A stretch of 64,000 bases of DNA from Metabacillus flavus. Its GTDB lineage: Bacteria; Bacillota; Bacilli; Bacillales; Bacillaceae. Made by a program: the position numbers and the translations under genes. Below, one piece after another: positions 17,578 through 24,890 of this stretch; position 1 is the stretch's first letter; each line of letters begins with the position of its first letter. Location: contig NZ_JAGVRK010000001.1 in NCBI RefSeq assembly GCF_018283675.1, forward strand, positions 1,488,001-1,552,000, given 5' to 3'. Below the pieces are notes generated by a model. It was not told the DNA's origin and made no database searches. It saw nothing but the letters and a program-made list of their open reading frames with translations.

Positions 17578-17826
17578 CTAGCCGGCGATAACTAATATAT
17601 TATCGAAACCGAACCAAAGTTTATCGAATCCCGATATATTATCGAAAACACCCCTTTTATTATGAAACCCGAACAATCGACATTTCCCGCGCGTGTACCG
17701 CCCATAAAGCGTGCGCCAATGGCCAGATAAGACGACCCACGATCTACCAAGACGGCAAACTCCGCACATCCTTGAGAATCCATTCATAATACCCCCACTT
17801 TGCAGCAAAGTTTTAAATACAACCAA
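17578..17826 (-). other. Unusual intergenic stretch with repeated ATATATTATCGAAA motif; possible 82-codon remnant ORF
   Basis: The 416-base gap before ykuI holds no convincing gene. The exact 14-mer ATATATTATCGAAA occurs at 17595 and 17634, with degenerate relatives at 17621 and around 17658. On the minus strand a frame of 82 codons is open (GTG start), and the repeats appear as GFDN/FDK-type segments, for example GVFDNISGFDKLWFGFDN, preceded by the basic LYGRYTRGKCRLFGFHNK. An AT-rich half (17590-17660) is next to a GC-rich half (17690-17770). I see no clear ribosome binding site and do not recognise a family. It may be a dispersed repeat or a decayed gene. Confidence 0.35.
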
Positions 17827-17917
17827 TTACAAAAAAGTGGAAGGGATAGACAAACGGTTCCCCGTCAGAATTGTGATATAATTTGCATAATAGAGACAGA
17901 ATGAGGGGGAAAGAATC

Positions 17918-19135
17918 ATGGATGCTCTGGATATTCTTTCGAATAAACAAGATGTAGTGCCATACTATCAAGCTATATTCAGTGCAGATGAACAAATCAT
18001 TGCAGGTTATGAAGTGCTTGGAAGAATCCATTATCAAGGAGAGCTTAGAAGCCTTGGGGATTTTTTTGCAGACGAGAGTGTACCAGATGAATACAAAATT
18101 GAAATTGATGATTACATAGTTGAACAGGCACTTGAATATGCTCTGGCTGAGAAACTGGATGCCCTTATTTTTATTAACCGGGATGCAAATTTACTCATGA
18201 TGGATCAGGGAGAGAGCTTTCTTGCCTTGTTGCTCCGTTTTCAAGCAAAAGGATTGAACCTAGAGCAAATTGCCATCGAGTTAACGGAGCATCAATTTAA
18301 TGGGGATATTGAACGTTTGCAGCATCTGATTCTTTATTACCGGACTTACGGGATCAAGCTTGCTGCTGCGAATATTGGCAGGGAAAGCAGCAACCTTGAT
18401 CGAATTGGAAAGCTTTCGCCTGACATTTTGAAAATTGATCTTCAGCCTCTCCGGATGACTTCTGCATCCGCATCTTTTAATGATGTGCTGTATTCTATTT
18501 CTTTGCTTGCCAGAAAAATAGGTGCGTCCATTCTTTTTGAGGATATCGAGGCGAATTTCCAGCTTCAATATGCCTGGAGAAACGGAGGCCGCTATTTCCA
18601 GGGCTTTTACTTAACAAAACCTGAAGCGCAATTTCTTCAAAAGAATTTGCTGAAAGAGAAGCTTTCCAGCGAATTTCATCACTTTATTATCCATGAGAAG
18701 AAGAAATTAGAAACCTTTTATGAGTTATCCGAACAGTTTTACCAGAGGATTCATCATCTTGCCGGAATCAGCGAAAAGCTGTGCAGCAGCCAGGACCAGT
18801 TAATTACGATGCTGTCTAAAGAGCTTTCTGATTGCAGCTTCCGCATTTATGTTTGCGATTCAGATGGTTTTCAAACGACCGGCAATATCTTCAAAGCGGG
18901 CGATGGCTGGGTATTTCAGGAGCAATATAAGCATAAAAATTGGAGCTGGCGCCCTTATTTCCTGGAAAATCTGATGAAGATGAGAATCGGAAGAAAAGGC
19001 TTTTTCAGTGATTTATACAGTGATATCGAAACGGGTGAAACGATCCGCACGTATTCATATCCTCTTGATGATGGCCACTACCTGTTTATTGATCTGCCCT
19101 ATCAATACCTCTACGATCAAAACGGTATGCTGTGA
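17918..19135 (+). CDS. ykuI: EAL-domain c-di-GMP-binding protein YkuI
   Basis: 405 residues (B. subtilis YkuI 407). The ATG at 17918 follows GAGGGGGA. The EAL domain covers about residues 10-250: the signature reads YEVLGR, and AIELTEHQF and DILKIDL follow. A C-terminal PAS/GAF-like domain begins after a helical linker near 260-300. The B. subtilis protein binds c-di-GMP with Ca or Mg but showed no clear phosphodiesterase activity, so a receptor role is possible. It is preceded by the structured gap described above and followed by a small membrane protein. Confidence 0.93.
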   Translation: MDALDILSNKQDVVPYYQAIFSADEQIIAGYEVLGRIHYQGELRSLGDFFADESVPDEYKIEIDDYIVEQALEYALAEKLDALIFINRDANLLMMDQGESFLALLLRFQAKGLNLEQIAIELTEHQFNGDIERLQHLILYYRTYGIKLAAANIGRESSNLDRIGKLSPDILKIDLQPLRMTSASASFNDVLYSISLLARKIGASILFEDIEANFQLQYAWRNGGRYFQGFYLTKPEAQFLQKNLLKEKLSSEFHHFIIHEKKKLETFYELSEQFYQRIHHLAGISEKLCSSQDQLITMLSKELSDCSFRIYVCDSDGFQTTGNIFKAGDGWVFQEQYKHKNWSWRPYFLENLMKMRIGRKGFFSDLYSDIETGETIRTYSYPLDDGHYLFIDLPYQYLYDQNGML

Positions 19136-19185
19136 ATGAATTCACGCAAAACGCAGACAATAAGGAAAAAATAATGGAGGAATTT

Positions 19186-19416
19186 ATGATTGCTCTAGGT
19201 GCCATTGGTCTGCTTATCTTGCTGGGAGGACTTTTCATCACATTCAGGACAGGGATTTGGACTCAGGCCAGAAGAAAAGAATTTGATGTTTCAGCTCCAA
19301 AGCCTGTTCAAGCGCATCCGTATCTTTTTAACCCGATATTTCTTGTATATTTAGGTGCGGGGGTTCTTGTAATCGTATTGATCCTATATTTTGTTTTTAA
19401 ATATGGAAGTTATTAA
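19186..19416 (+). CDS. Small two-TM membrane protein of unknown function
   Basis: 76 residues from the ATG at 19186, which has GGAGG 5-6 bases upstream. A longer in-frame start at 19132 overlaps the ykuI stop but lacks a site. Two hydrophobic segments (about 2-19 and 49-70) flank a polar loop with basic residues (TQARRKEF). I do not recognise the family. It lies 50 bases after ykuI and ends at a terminator, so it is probably cotranscribed with ykuI and could be its membrane partner. That is inference. Confidence 0.7.
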   Translation: MIALGAIGLLILLGGLFITFRTGIWTQARRKEFDVSAPKPVQAHPYLFNPIFLVYLGAGVLVIVLILYFVFKYGSY

Positions 19417-19418
19417 GA

Positions 19419-19448
19419 ACAGAGCTTTTTAACGGGCTCTGTTTTTTT
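19419..19448 (+). terminator. Intrinsic terminator after ykuI operon
   Basis: ACAGAGC and GCTCTGT pair around a T-rich loop and are followed by seven T residues. Confidence 0.88.
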
Positions 19449-19548
19449 AACGTTTCGTTTTTAAAAGAAAGTGGAATAACAAAAATATAAATGATCGACG
19501 CCGGTAGATAACCTGATTAGGCTAAAGGACGAAAGGGAGGAATAAACA

Positions 19549-20073
19549 ATGAAAGCGTTATCAACGATTACTGCAACAGCTGTTCTATTTTTTTCACTTG
19601 GATCCCCGGCCGTAGGTGAAACCGTATCGGTTAAAACCGATCGTGTGCAGCAGTCTGCTCCGCAGCAAGCCACAGTGAAACAGCGTTCATTCAACATGCT
19701 GCAGGATGCATATCAGGCCCAAATATCACTAGGCAGCAAAGAACGGTCGAAAACCGAAATGAAACGTGTTCTAAACCCGTATTTTACAGATGAAATGGCT
19801 AATATTTATTTAAAGCATAATGCTGTAAAAGGGCAAAAACAATATATTGTATACGGCACAGATTTCCCTATCTTATCCATTCCGTTTTTCAGCTATGGTG
19901 CTGAGACGAAACTCAAGGATAAGGGGGATAAAAGAATTATTTATCAATACTTTGAACATACAGATGAAGGGCCCGTTACATATGATAGTCATTATGAAGC
20001 TGTAACATTGACTAAATCTGCGGGGAAATGGAAAGTGTCTTCAATTACTGAAAGCAAGGAAGAGCCAAAATAA
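19549..20073 (+). CDS. Secreted protein of unknown function (possibly DUF3993)
   Basis: 174 residues from an ATG preceded by GGGAGGA. A signal peptide is evident: MKALS, a hydrophobic core, and a probable cleavage after SPAVG or AVGE. The mature part is hydrophilic, with the conserved-looking segments QRSFNMLQDAYQAQISLG and LNPYFTDEMANIYLKHN and a C-terminal KWKVSSI strand. This resembles a small NTF2-like or DUF3993-type secreted domain of bacilli, but that assignment is tentative. No terminator separates it from the Fur-box promoter that follows 8 bases later. Confidence 0.72.
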   Translation: MKALSTITATAVLFFSLGSPAVGETVSVKTDRVQQSAPQQATVKQRSFNMLQDAYQAQISLGSKERSKTEMKRVLNPYFTDEMANIYLKHNAVKGQKQYIVYGTDFPILSIPFFSYGAETKLKDKGDKRIIYQYFEHTDEGPVTYDSHYEAVTLTKSAGKWKVSSITESKEEPK

Positions 20074-20081
20074 AATAGATA

Positions 20082-20110
20082 TTGACACAGATAATGATAA
20101 TCATTATCAT
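20082..20110 (+). promoter_or_regulatory. Fur-box-overlapped sigma-A promoter of FsrA
   Basis: TTGACA (20082-20087) and TATCAT (20105-20110) are separated by 17 bases. The spacer and -10 are covered by a perfect 19-bp Fur box, GATAATGATAATCATTATC (20090-20108). Fur with iron should repress this promoter directly; the expected transcription start is near 20117. Confidence 0.93.
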
Positions 20111-20116
20111 TGATGT

Positions 20117-20200
20117 AAATAAATAAATTGTCTAACGTTCCCGCTCCCCCAAAAAGTGCGGAATACTGAACCCGGTCCTTCATGACCGGGTTTTTCTTTT
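20117..20200 (+). ncRNA. fsrA: Fur-regulated small RNA FsrA
   Basis: From the predicted start at about 20117 to the end of the T-run the RNA is about 84 nt, the length reported for B. subtilis FsrA. There is no ORF. An AT-rich 5' end is followed by an unpaired C-rich stretch (CCCGCTCCCCC, 20141-20150 region), the type of seed that pairs with Shine-Dalgarno sequences of target mRNAs. It ends in a 9-bp terminator stem (AACCCGGTC/GACCGGGTT) followed by a long T tract. In B. subtilis FsrA, with the Fbp proteins, represses iron-rich enzymes such as succinate dehydrogenase and aconitase when iron is low. I recall its position in the ykuI-ykuJ region, which agrees with this placement. Confidence 0.88.
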
Positions 20201-20312
20201 TTTTTTATAAGGCATTTTCAGAAGCGGATATTGAAAAATGATTGATAGCAGAAGTCATAAGCCTCATCACCCAGCATCTTTGAACGGAAAATGACCATTT
20301 CCAATACTTAAT

Positions 20313-20337
20313 GTTTAGCAGCTGAGTATGCGGATAC
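20313..20337 (+). promoter_or_regulatory. Candidate sigma-B promoter of the Mn-catalase gene
   Basis: GTTTAG (20313-20318), 13 bases, and GGATAC (20332-20337) match the sigma-B consensus GTTTAA-N12-15-GGGTAT. It lies 76 bases upstream of the start codon. The B. subtilis Mn-catalase homologue ydbD is a general-stress gene, which supports the call. Confidence 0.65.
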
Positions 20338-20413
20338 AGTCTGAAAAATAGAATATGGCCATGCACCTTCCACATAGGTAAATAACAGTGCCTTAAAAAA
20401 GGGAGGAATCTGC

Positions 20414-21307
20414 GTGTTTACTCGTATCGACCGACTGCTCATTGATCTTCCAAAACCCAAAAACCCAGACGCAAATGCTGCAGCGGCTGTGCAGGAGCTG
20501 CTTGGAGGAAAGTTCGGTGAAATGTCTACCTTAAATAATTATTTGTATCAGTCTTTCAATTTTCGCAGCAAAAAAAAGCTAAAGCCATTTTATGATCTTG
20601 TAGCAAGTATAACCGCAGAAGAAATGGGTCATGTAGAGCTTGTGGCGAATACGATTAACCTTATGATTATTGGGACGACTCACCCTGGTCCGCCAGACTC
20701 TACACCTATGAGAGAAGCAGTAAATAAACGAAACACACTGCATTTTATCTCTACAGCTCAAACCGCTTTTCCTTTTGATTCAATGGGGCGGCCGTGGACT
20801 GGAGACAACGTATTCAACAGCGGTAATCTTGTGCTTGATCTCCTTCACAACTTTTTCCTGGAATGCGGAGCGAGGACTCACAAGATGAGGGTGTATCAAA
20901 TGACCGATAACCCGGTGGCAAGGGAAATGATTGGCTATCTGCTTGTCCGGGGCGGGGTTCATATCGTTGCTTATGCAAAAGCTTTAGAAATAGCCACCGG
21001 CGTCGATGTAATGAAAATGCTCCCTATACCCGATCTGGATAACACCAAATTTGCTTCTGCTAAAAAGTTTGAAGATTTAGGGGTGAATAGAAGGCTGTAT
21101 ACATTCAGTGATCAGTATTATAGGGATATCGATAAAATCTGGAAGGGAAGGGGACCTAAGGGAGAACCTCTTGAAGTCATAATCGGCCATCCTCAAGGTG
21201 TACCGGTTCCAGACCTGGAAGAGATTCCTGAAGAGTTTGCTCCGGGAATTTCGGAAGAGGATTTTCAGGAAATTGCCCGCCGTCTTCAAAGATCAGCGGG
21301 CATTTAG
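20414..21307 (+). CDS. Manganese catalase (YdbD/KatN-like)
   Basis: 297 residues from a GTG with GGGAGG 7 bases upstream. It has the ferritin-like four-helix dimanganese fold: GGKFGEMSTLNNYLYQSFNF, then AEEMGHVELVANTIN with Glu and His ligands, and a later LVRGGVHIVAYAKALE with the last His ligand. The C-terminal tail is acidic and long, as in full-length catalases rather than CotJC. It breaks down hydrogen peroxide without heme. The upstream sigma-B-type promoter suggests general-stress expression. It is not part of the B. subtilis ykuI-ykuJ order. Confidence 0.93.
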   Translation: MFTRIDRLLIDLPKPKNPDANAAAAVQELLGGKFGEMSTLNNYLYQSFNFRSKKKLKPFYDLVASITAEEMGHVELVANTINLMIIGTTHPGPPDSTPMREAVNKRNTLHFISTAQTAFPFDSMGRPWTGDNVFNSGNLVLDLLHNFFLECGARTHKMRVYQMTDNPVAREMIGYLLVRGGVHIVAYAKALEIATGVDVMKMLPIPDLDNTKFASAKKFEDLGVNRRLYTFSDQYYRDIDKIWKGRGPKGEPLEVIIGHPQGVPVPDLEEIPEEFAPGISEEDFQEIARRLQRSAGI

Positions 21308-21334
21308 AAGAAGCCGGAGGGCTTCTTCTTTTTT
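21307..21334. terminator. Terminator between Mn-catalase and glutaredoxin genes
   Basis: GAAGAAGCC and GGCTTCTTC form a 9-bp stem with a short loop, followed by T6. It ends next to the convergent glutaredoxin stop codon. Confidence 0.88.
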
Positions 21335-21566
21335 ACAGTACTAATTTTTCAAGTGCCGGAAGATCAAAACCTTTAACAATAAATCCATCCACTGTAATCG
21401 TGGGTGTAGAATAGGATTGCAGATTTTTAATTAAATGGTCTCTGGCTATTTGGTCCTTCGAAATATCTATTTCATCAAACATCACATGATGGTGATCCAA
21501 GAATTGCTTAACGATTTTACATGGGGGACAGTCAGGCTGCGTATACACTGTAATCTTTTTTGTCAT
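21333..21566 (-). CDS. Glutaredoxin-like protein (NrdH type)
   Basis: 77 residues from the ATG at 21566; an in-frame GTG at 21575 is possible. The thioredoxin-fold active site CPPC is at about residues 12-15 in YTQPDCPPCKIVKQFL, and the cis-Pro segment STPTITVDG and the GFD motif follow. It probably reduces disulfides in the cytoplasm. Its start overlaps or nearly abuts the end of the broken MBL gene on the same strand, so the two once formed a transcription unit. Confidence 0.87.
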   Translation of the reverse strand: MTKKITVYTQPDCPPCKIVKQFLDHHHVMFDEIDISKDQIARDHLIKNLQSYSTPTITVDGFIVKGFDLPALEKLVL

Positions 21567-21571
21567 AGTTA

Positions 21572-22534
21572 TCACTGCTTTCTATTGCTTAAACTTTGAA
21601 AATAATGGACAAGGCCCATCGCACTTACAGACAAATCAAGATTTAGAATATCATAGACGGGGTGGTTATTGGGAATGTTTTTGATCTCAGGCTCTTCGAA
21701 TACCCGTTTTTTTAATTCCTCCTCTGTCTTAGCGGCCAGGTTAGAAAGAGACAAATCTCCTGAGAGGGAAAATACCAAATCTGCTGCGGCAAGAAAAACC
21801 GGGAGCATTTTCCGGAGTTCGGCAAATGCTCCGTATGGATGATCATGAGGACCGAAGTGGCTGAAATAAATGAACTCCGGACAATACGATTACAAGCGTT
21901 CTGCAGACTTAAGCATTGCTTCCGGATTGAACTGATTGGGAGAGGTGGAAGGAAGACAAAACCTGCCGAATGAATCGTCCTCATAAACAATACCGAGAAC
22001 GTCTCCGGCAAAAATCCCTTTACTTATTGGATCAAATATGCTGAAATGATGATTGGCATGTCCGGGTGAATCAATAAACTCCAGGACACAATTTTCGCTA
22101 ATCGCCAATTGTTCTTTATCCCCCATGATTAGAATCCGTTCTTCAGGAACAGGAATAACCGGATCAAAAAGGACATCAAAATCTTCCTTATAAACGGCCT
22201 TCGCACCGGCAATCAGTCTCTCAGGACAAACAAGATGGCGGGCACCTTTAGGGTGAACAATGATTTTGGCATCTGGGCATTCTTTTAAAAGCAATCCTGC
22301 CCCTCCTGCGTGATCCAGATGGACGTGCGTAACAATGATATATTTTATAGCTGTTACAGACAGCCCAAGCTCCGATAAGCCTGATTTGATGTGCGGGATG
22401 GAGGGGCTCGCTTAAGGCTCCAGCAGGGTAAGCTTTTCCTCATGGAGTACATAGGAGGAGGTCCTGCCCTTTTTCCCTAAGTCAAAAGTGTCAATCATGC
22501 TGATCCGGTCTGATATTCGTTTTGCAAATCCCAT
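21572..22534 (-). pseudogene. MBL-fold metallo-hydrolase gene with two in-frame TAA codons
   Basis: A single frame of 321 codons runs from an ATG at 22534, with a strong AAAGGGGGAAAG site, to a TGA at 21572-21574. Two TAA codons interrupt it: codon 41 (22412-22414), just before ASPSIPHI, and codon 215 (21890-21892), between KSAERL and SYCPEF. No frameshift is needed. The intact parts show metallo-beta-lactamase motifs: THVHLDHAGG, a DSPGHANHH segment, GDVLG and YFSHFGPHDHPY. Relatives are about 320-residue hydrolases of unclear substrate in bacilli. The start site and all motifs being intact point to recent loss of function. The start codon of the glutaredoxin gene follows immediately. Confidence 0.85.
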
Positions 22535-22703
22535 TTTCTTTCCCCCTTTTGCCTTAACTCTTATAGTATAGCCCGGCAAAAAGCTGAAAGAAAATTAGAT
22601 GATTGCGAACATATTATCCTGAAGGCAAATGTGGTAAACTTTCTAATAGATATAGGATGAAGCAATATGGTTAAGAATAGCAAATATGAGGAAAATAACC
22701 GAT

Positions 22704-22720
22704 AAGAACAAGTTGTTCTT
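22704..22720 (+). promoter_or_regulatory. Palindrome abutting the ykuJ ribosome binding site
   Basis: AAGAACAA, one base, and TTGTTCTT form perfect 8-base arms ending one base before GGAAGGAGA of ykuJ. It could be an operator or an mRNA hairpin near the ribosome site. Confidence 0.45.
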
Positions 22721-22737
22721 TGGAAGGAGAAAAAGAA

Positions 22738-22977
22738 ATGTCTCAATTAACAGGTATTATCAGCCGTCTACAAAGTCTACAGGAAACAGCAGCAGGAAAT
22801 GAGCCTTCCCAGCGTTTTTTTGAAGTAGAAGGTGAGAAGCGCTGCAGCGTAAAATATTTCGAGAAAAACGAAATGTTCGAACTTGAAGTTTATGAAAAAG
22901 GCGGAAAGCCTCAGACTTACCAATTCGATAACATTGATATCATTGCCATTGAAATTTTCGACCTTTTACAAGCCTAA
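22738..22977 (+). CDS. ykuJ: YkuJ family protein
   Basis: 79 residues, the same length as B. subtilis YkuJ, with GGAAGGAGA 7 bases before the ATG. The sequence opens with SQLTGIISRLQSLQETA and has SVKYFEKNEMFELEVYEKG, then FDNIDIIAIEIFDLLQ, which follow the family pattern closely. It is a small alpha/beta protein of unknown function. The conserved order with ykuK and abbA is kept. Confidence 0.92.
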   Translation: MSQLTGIISRLQSLQETAAGNEPSQRFFEVEGEKRCSVKYFEKNEMFELEVYEKGGKPQTYQFDNIDIIAIEIFDLLQA

Positions 22978-23077
22978 TCAGGCATTTACATATTTTTAAC
23001 ATGAATGGGAGAAAAGGATAACATATCGGTTTTAGATTGCGTATAAGGTTAACAAGAACCTTTAAAGGAGATGCATG

Positions 23078-23596
23078 ATGAGCGATACGTTTGCCTTTTA
23101 TAATGTAACGGAAGAGAACATGACACTTCAGGATGTAATATCACGCCTAAAATCCTTTATCCAAAAGGATCCGCGGTCTGTTTATGTGTTGTCGATCGGT
23201 ACAGACTCCCATGTTCATCAAAAGGAAACGAAATTCATTACGGCTATTCATCTTCACCGAGTGGGAAAAGGGGCCTGGGGGTGCCTGAAAAATTATGTTC
23301 TTCCCAGGCCGATTAACAGTGTTCATGAAAAAATTTCGACGGAAACCGCGCTTAGTCAGGAATTGGCTTACTCTTTTATCACCCTTTATTTGGGAGGATT
23401 GACTGATATTCTCATCCCATTTTCGGATGAAGGGGCAGATTTGACTTTCGAAATTCACCTTGATATCGGAAGAAAAGGCGTAACGAAAGACCTCATTCAG
23501 GAAATGACAGGGAGAATTACGGCAATGGGGGTTGAAGCGAGAATAAAACCAGATTCTTACACTGCCTTCAGCTATGCGAACCGATATACAAAATAA
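23078..23596 (+). CDS. ykuK: YkuK (DUF458, RNase H-like) protein
   Basis: 172 residues from the ATG at 23078 with AAAGGAG 7 bases upstream; the adjacent ATG at 23075 is possible. The DUF458 domain covers nearly the whole protein and includes LSIGTDSHVHQKETKFITAI. Its early Asp-Ser-His suggests an RNase-H-like fold, but activity is unproven. The length matches B. subtilis YkuK. Confidence 0.9.
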   Translation: MSDTFAFYNVTEENMTLQDVISRLKSFIQKDPRSVYVLSIGTDSHVHQKETKFITAIHLHRVGKGAWGCLKNYVLPRPINSVHEKISTETALSQELAYSFITLYLGGLTDILIPFSDEGADLTFEIHLDIGRKGVTKDLIQEMTGRITAMGVEARIKPDSYTAFSYANRYTK

Positions 23597-23605
23597 GGGA
23601 AATGC

Positions 23606-23650
23606 ATGTCGAAAATTGCGTTTGACGAAGAAAACCCCTTTTATTATGCT
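23606..23650 (+). promoter_or_regulatory. Candidate Spo0A-controlled promoter of abbA
   Basis: TTGACGAA (23622-23629) matches the Spo0A box TTGNCGAA, and ATGTCGAA (23606-23613) is a near match 16 bases upstream. A promoter TTGACG (23622-23627), 17 bases, TATGCT (23645-23650) overlaps the first box. In B. subtilis abbA is activated directly by Spo0A~P. Confidence 0.65.
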
Positions 23651-23683
23651 TGTAGTGACAACAGGCAACAGGGGGGCAAAAAG

Positions 23684-23872
23684 ATGGGTTTGGCAGATAA
23701 AAGACTCTCAAGTGAAGAGCAGGAGCTACTAATCAGTTTGTTAATGAAGCAAGAGTATGCCATTGAGCTTTTGAGCAGTGAGTTGAACGATATCGAAAGC
23801 GGCGAGAAAGCAGTCGATATGGAAACATACAAGCAGCTGACAGTTCTTTATGACCGAATTCGTTTTGAGTGA
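23684..23872 (+). CDS. abbA: Antirepressor AbbA (formerly YkzF)
   Basis: 62 residues from the ATG at 23684 with AGGGGGG upstream; B. subtilis AbbA has 65. The core LSSEEQELLISLLMKQEYAI, then ELLSSELNDIESG and YKQLTVLYDRIRFE match the family. AbbA binds the transition-state repressor AbrB as a DNA mimic and removes it from DNA, which relieves biofilm and stationary-phase genes. It is an acidic helical protein as expected. Its own promoter with Spo0A boxes lies inside the gap after ykuK. Confidence 0.9.
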   Translation: MGLADKRLSSEEQELLISLLMKQEYAIELLSSELNDIESGEKAVDMETYKQLTVLYDRIRFE

Positions 23873-23888
23873 TGTGATTACATAGAGA

Positions 23889-23918
23889 ACGGTACTCAAG
23901 TCGGGTGCCGTTTTTTTT
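23889..23918 (+). terminator. Terminator of abbA
   Basis: ACGGTAC pairs with GTGCCGT (one wobble) across TCAAGTCGG and is followed by eight T residues. Confidence 0.85.
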
Positions 23919-23993
23919 GTCCGCTTGTTTTAACTTAAGCAAGCATGGGTAATAGTAATACGCTAACTGTAAAAAAAGAGAGGAAGTACAGCA

Positions 23994-24440
23994 ATGATTA
24001 CTCTTCGGGCTGAAAAAATTATGGAAATTAACATTCAGGATTTAATGATACCGGGCGACAAAGTTGCCCACGTGCAGCTGGGGAACAATTTGGAGCACGC
24101 TCTTCTGGTTCTGACAAGAACAGGCTATACCGCCATTCCAGTTCTTGACTCTTCCTATAAACTGCATGGATTAATCGGAACAAATATGATAATTGATGCC
24201 ATTATGGGTCTTGAACGGATTGAAGCTGAAAGACTGAGCGAAATTAAAGTGTCAGAGGTTATGAACTTTGATATTCCAAGGCTAAAAATTACCGATTCTG
24301 CGGCTAAAGGCCTTGAAATTGTGGTAGATCATCCGTTTGTCTGTGTGGAGAGCGGAGACGGCTATTTCGAAGGAATCTTTACGAGGCGTGAAATTTTGAA
24401 ACAGCTTGACCGCCATGTGAAAAGATTAAACAGGGGCTGA
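23994..24440 (+). CDS. darB: CBS-domain c-di-AMP receptor DarB (YkuL)
   Basis: 148 residues (B. subtilis YkuL/DarB 147), starting at an ATG with AGAGAGGAAG upstream. Two CBS domains fill the protein; KVAHVQLGNNLEHALLVLT and GYTAIPVLDSSYKLHGLIG are near-identical to DarB as I recall it. DarB binds c-di-AMP; the apo form activates the (p)ppGpp synthetase Rel and pyruvate carboxylase when potassium and c-di-AMP are low. No membrane segments are present. Confidence 0.92.
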   Translation: MITLRAEKIMEINIQDLMIPGDKVAHVQLGNNLEHALLVLTRTGYTAIPVLDSSYKLHGLIGTNMIIDAIMGLERIEAERLSEIKVSEVMNFDIPRLKITDSAAKGLEIVVDHPFVCVESGDGYFEGIFTRREILKQLDRHVKRLNRG

Positions 24441-24506
24441 GGTGAAAGCAGCCGCCGGTCCCCTCCTGCTCCACGGAAGAGGAGGGTGACAGTCTGGAAT
24501 GCGGCC

Positions 24507-24878
24507 TTATTTGTACTGTAAAAATTCAATCCGGTTTCCGAACGGATCCGAGAAGCTGAAGCGGTCTCTTCCAGATATTGGAGGCTCCTCGTTCATCATC
24601 ACTCCGGACTCCATAAGCAGACGTCTTGCTGCTTCAATATCTGCCACTTCGAAGGCGGGGTGCCTTTTGCTTCTTGTAAACTCCATATCCTCTAATCCGA
24701 TATGAACTTCAATTTCCCCTGCCTGACACCAGAAACCACCATTCTTTCTTAAGCTTTCAGGCTTCCTGACTTCGTTAAACCCAAGCAATTTCAAGTAAAA
24801 TTCCCTTGCTTTTTCTTCACAATCAACAGGCACGCAAATTTGCACATGATCTATTTTAATAAACTCTATCTTTTTCAA
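24507..24878 (-). CDS. VOC (glyoxalase/bleomycin-resistance fold) protein
   Basis: 123 residues from a TTG start at 24878 with a perfect AGGAGG 8 bases upstream. It has the paired beta-alpha-beta-beta-beta pattern: DHVQICVPVDCEEKAREFY at the start and FSDPFGNRIEFLQ at the end, with candidate metal ligands His and Glu. It may be a glyoxalase-like lyase or dioxygenase, or bind a small ligand. It is transcribed together with the TSUP gene upstream on the same strand, 12 bases apart. Confidence 0.85.
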   Translation of the reverse strand: MKKIEFIKIDHVQICVPVDCEEKAREFYLKLLGFNEVRKPESLRKNGGFWCQAGEIEVHIGLEDMEFTRSKRHPAFEVADIEAARRLLMESGVMMNEEPPISGRDRFSFSDPFGNRIEFLQYK

Positions 24879-24890
24879 GTTGCCGTCCTC

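Noticed and set aside
21572-22534. TAA recoding or stop-codon readthrough in this organism
   Set aside because: Other genes in the window end at TAA normally; two nonsense mutations in one gene are simpler.
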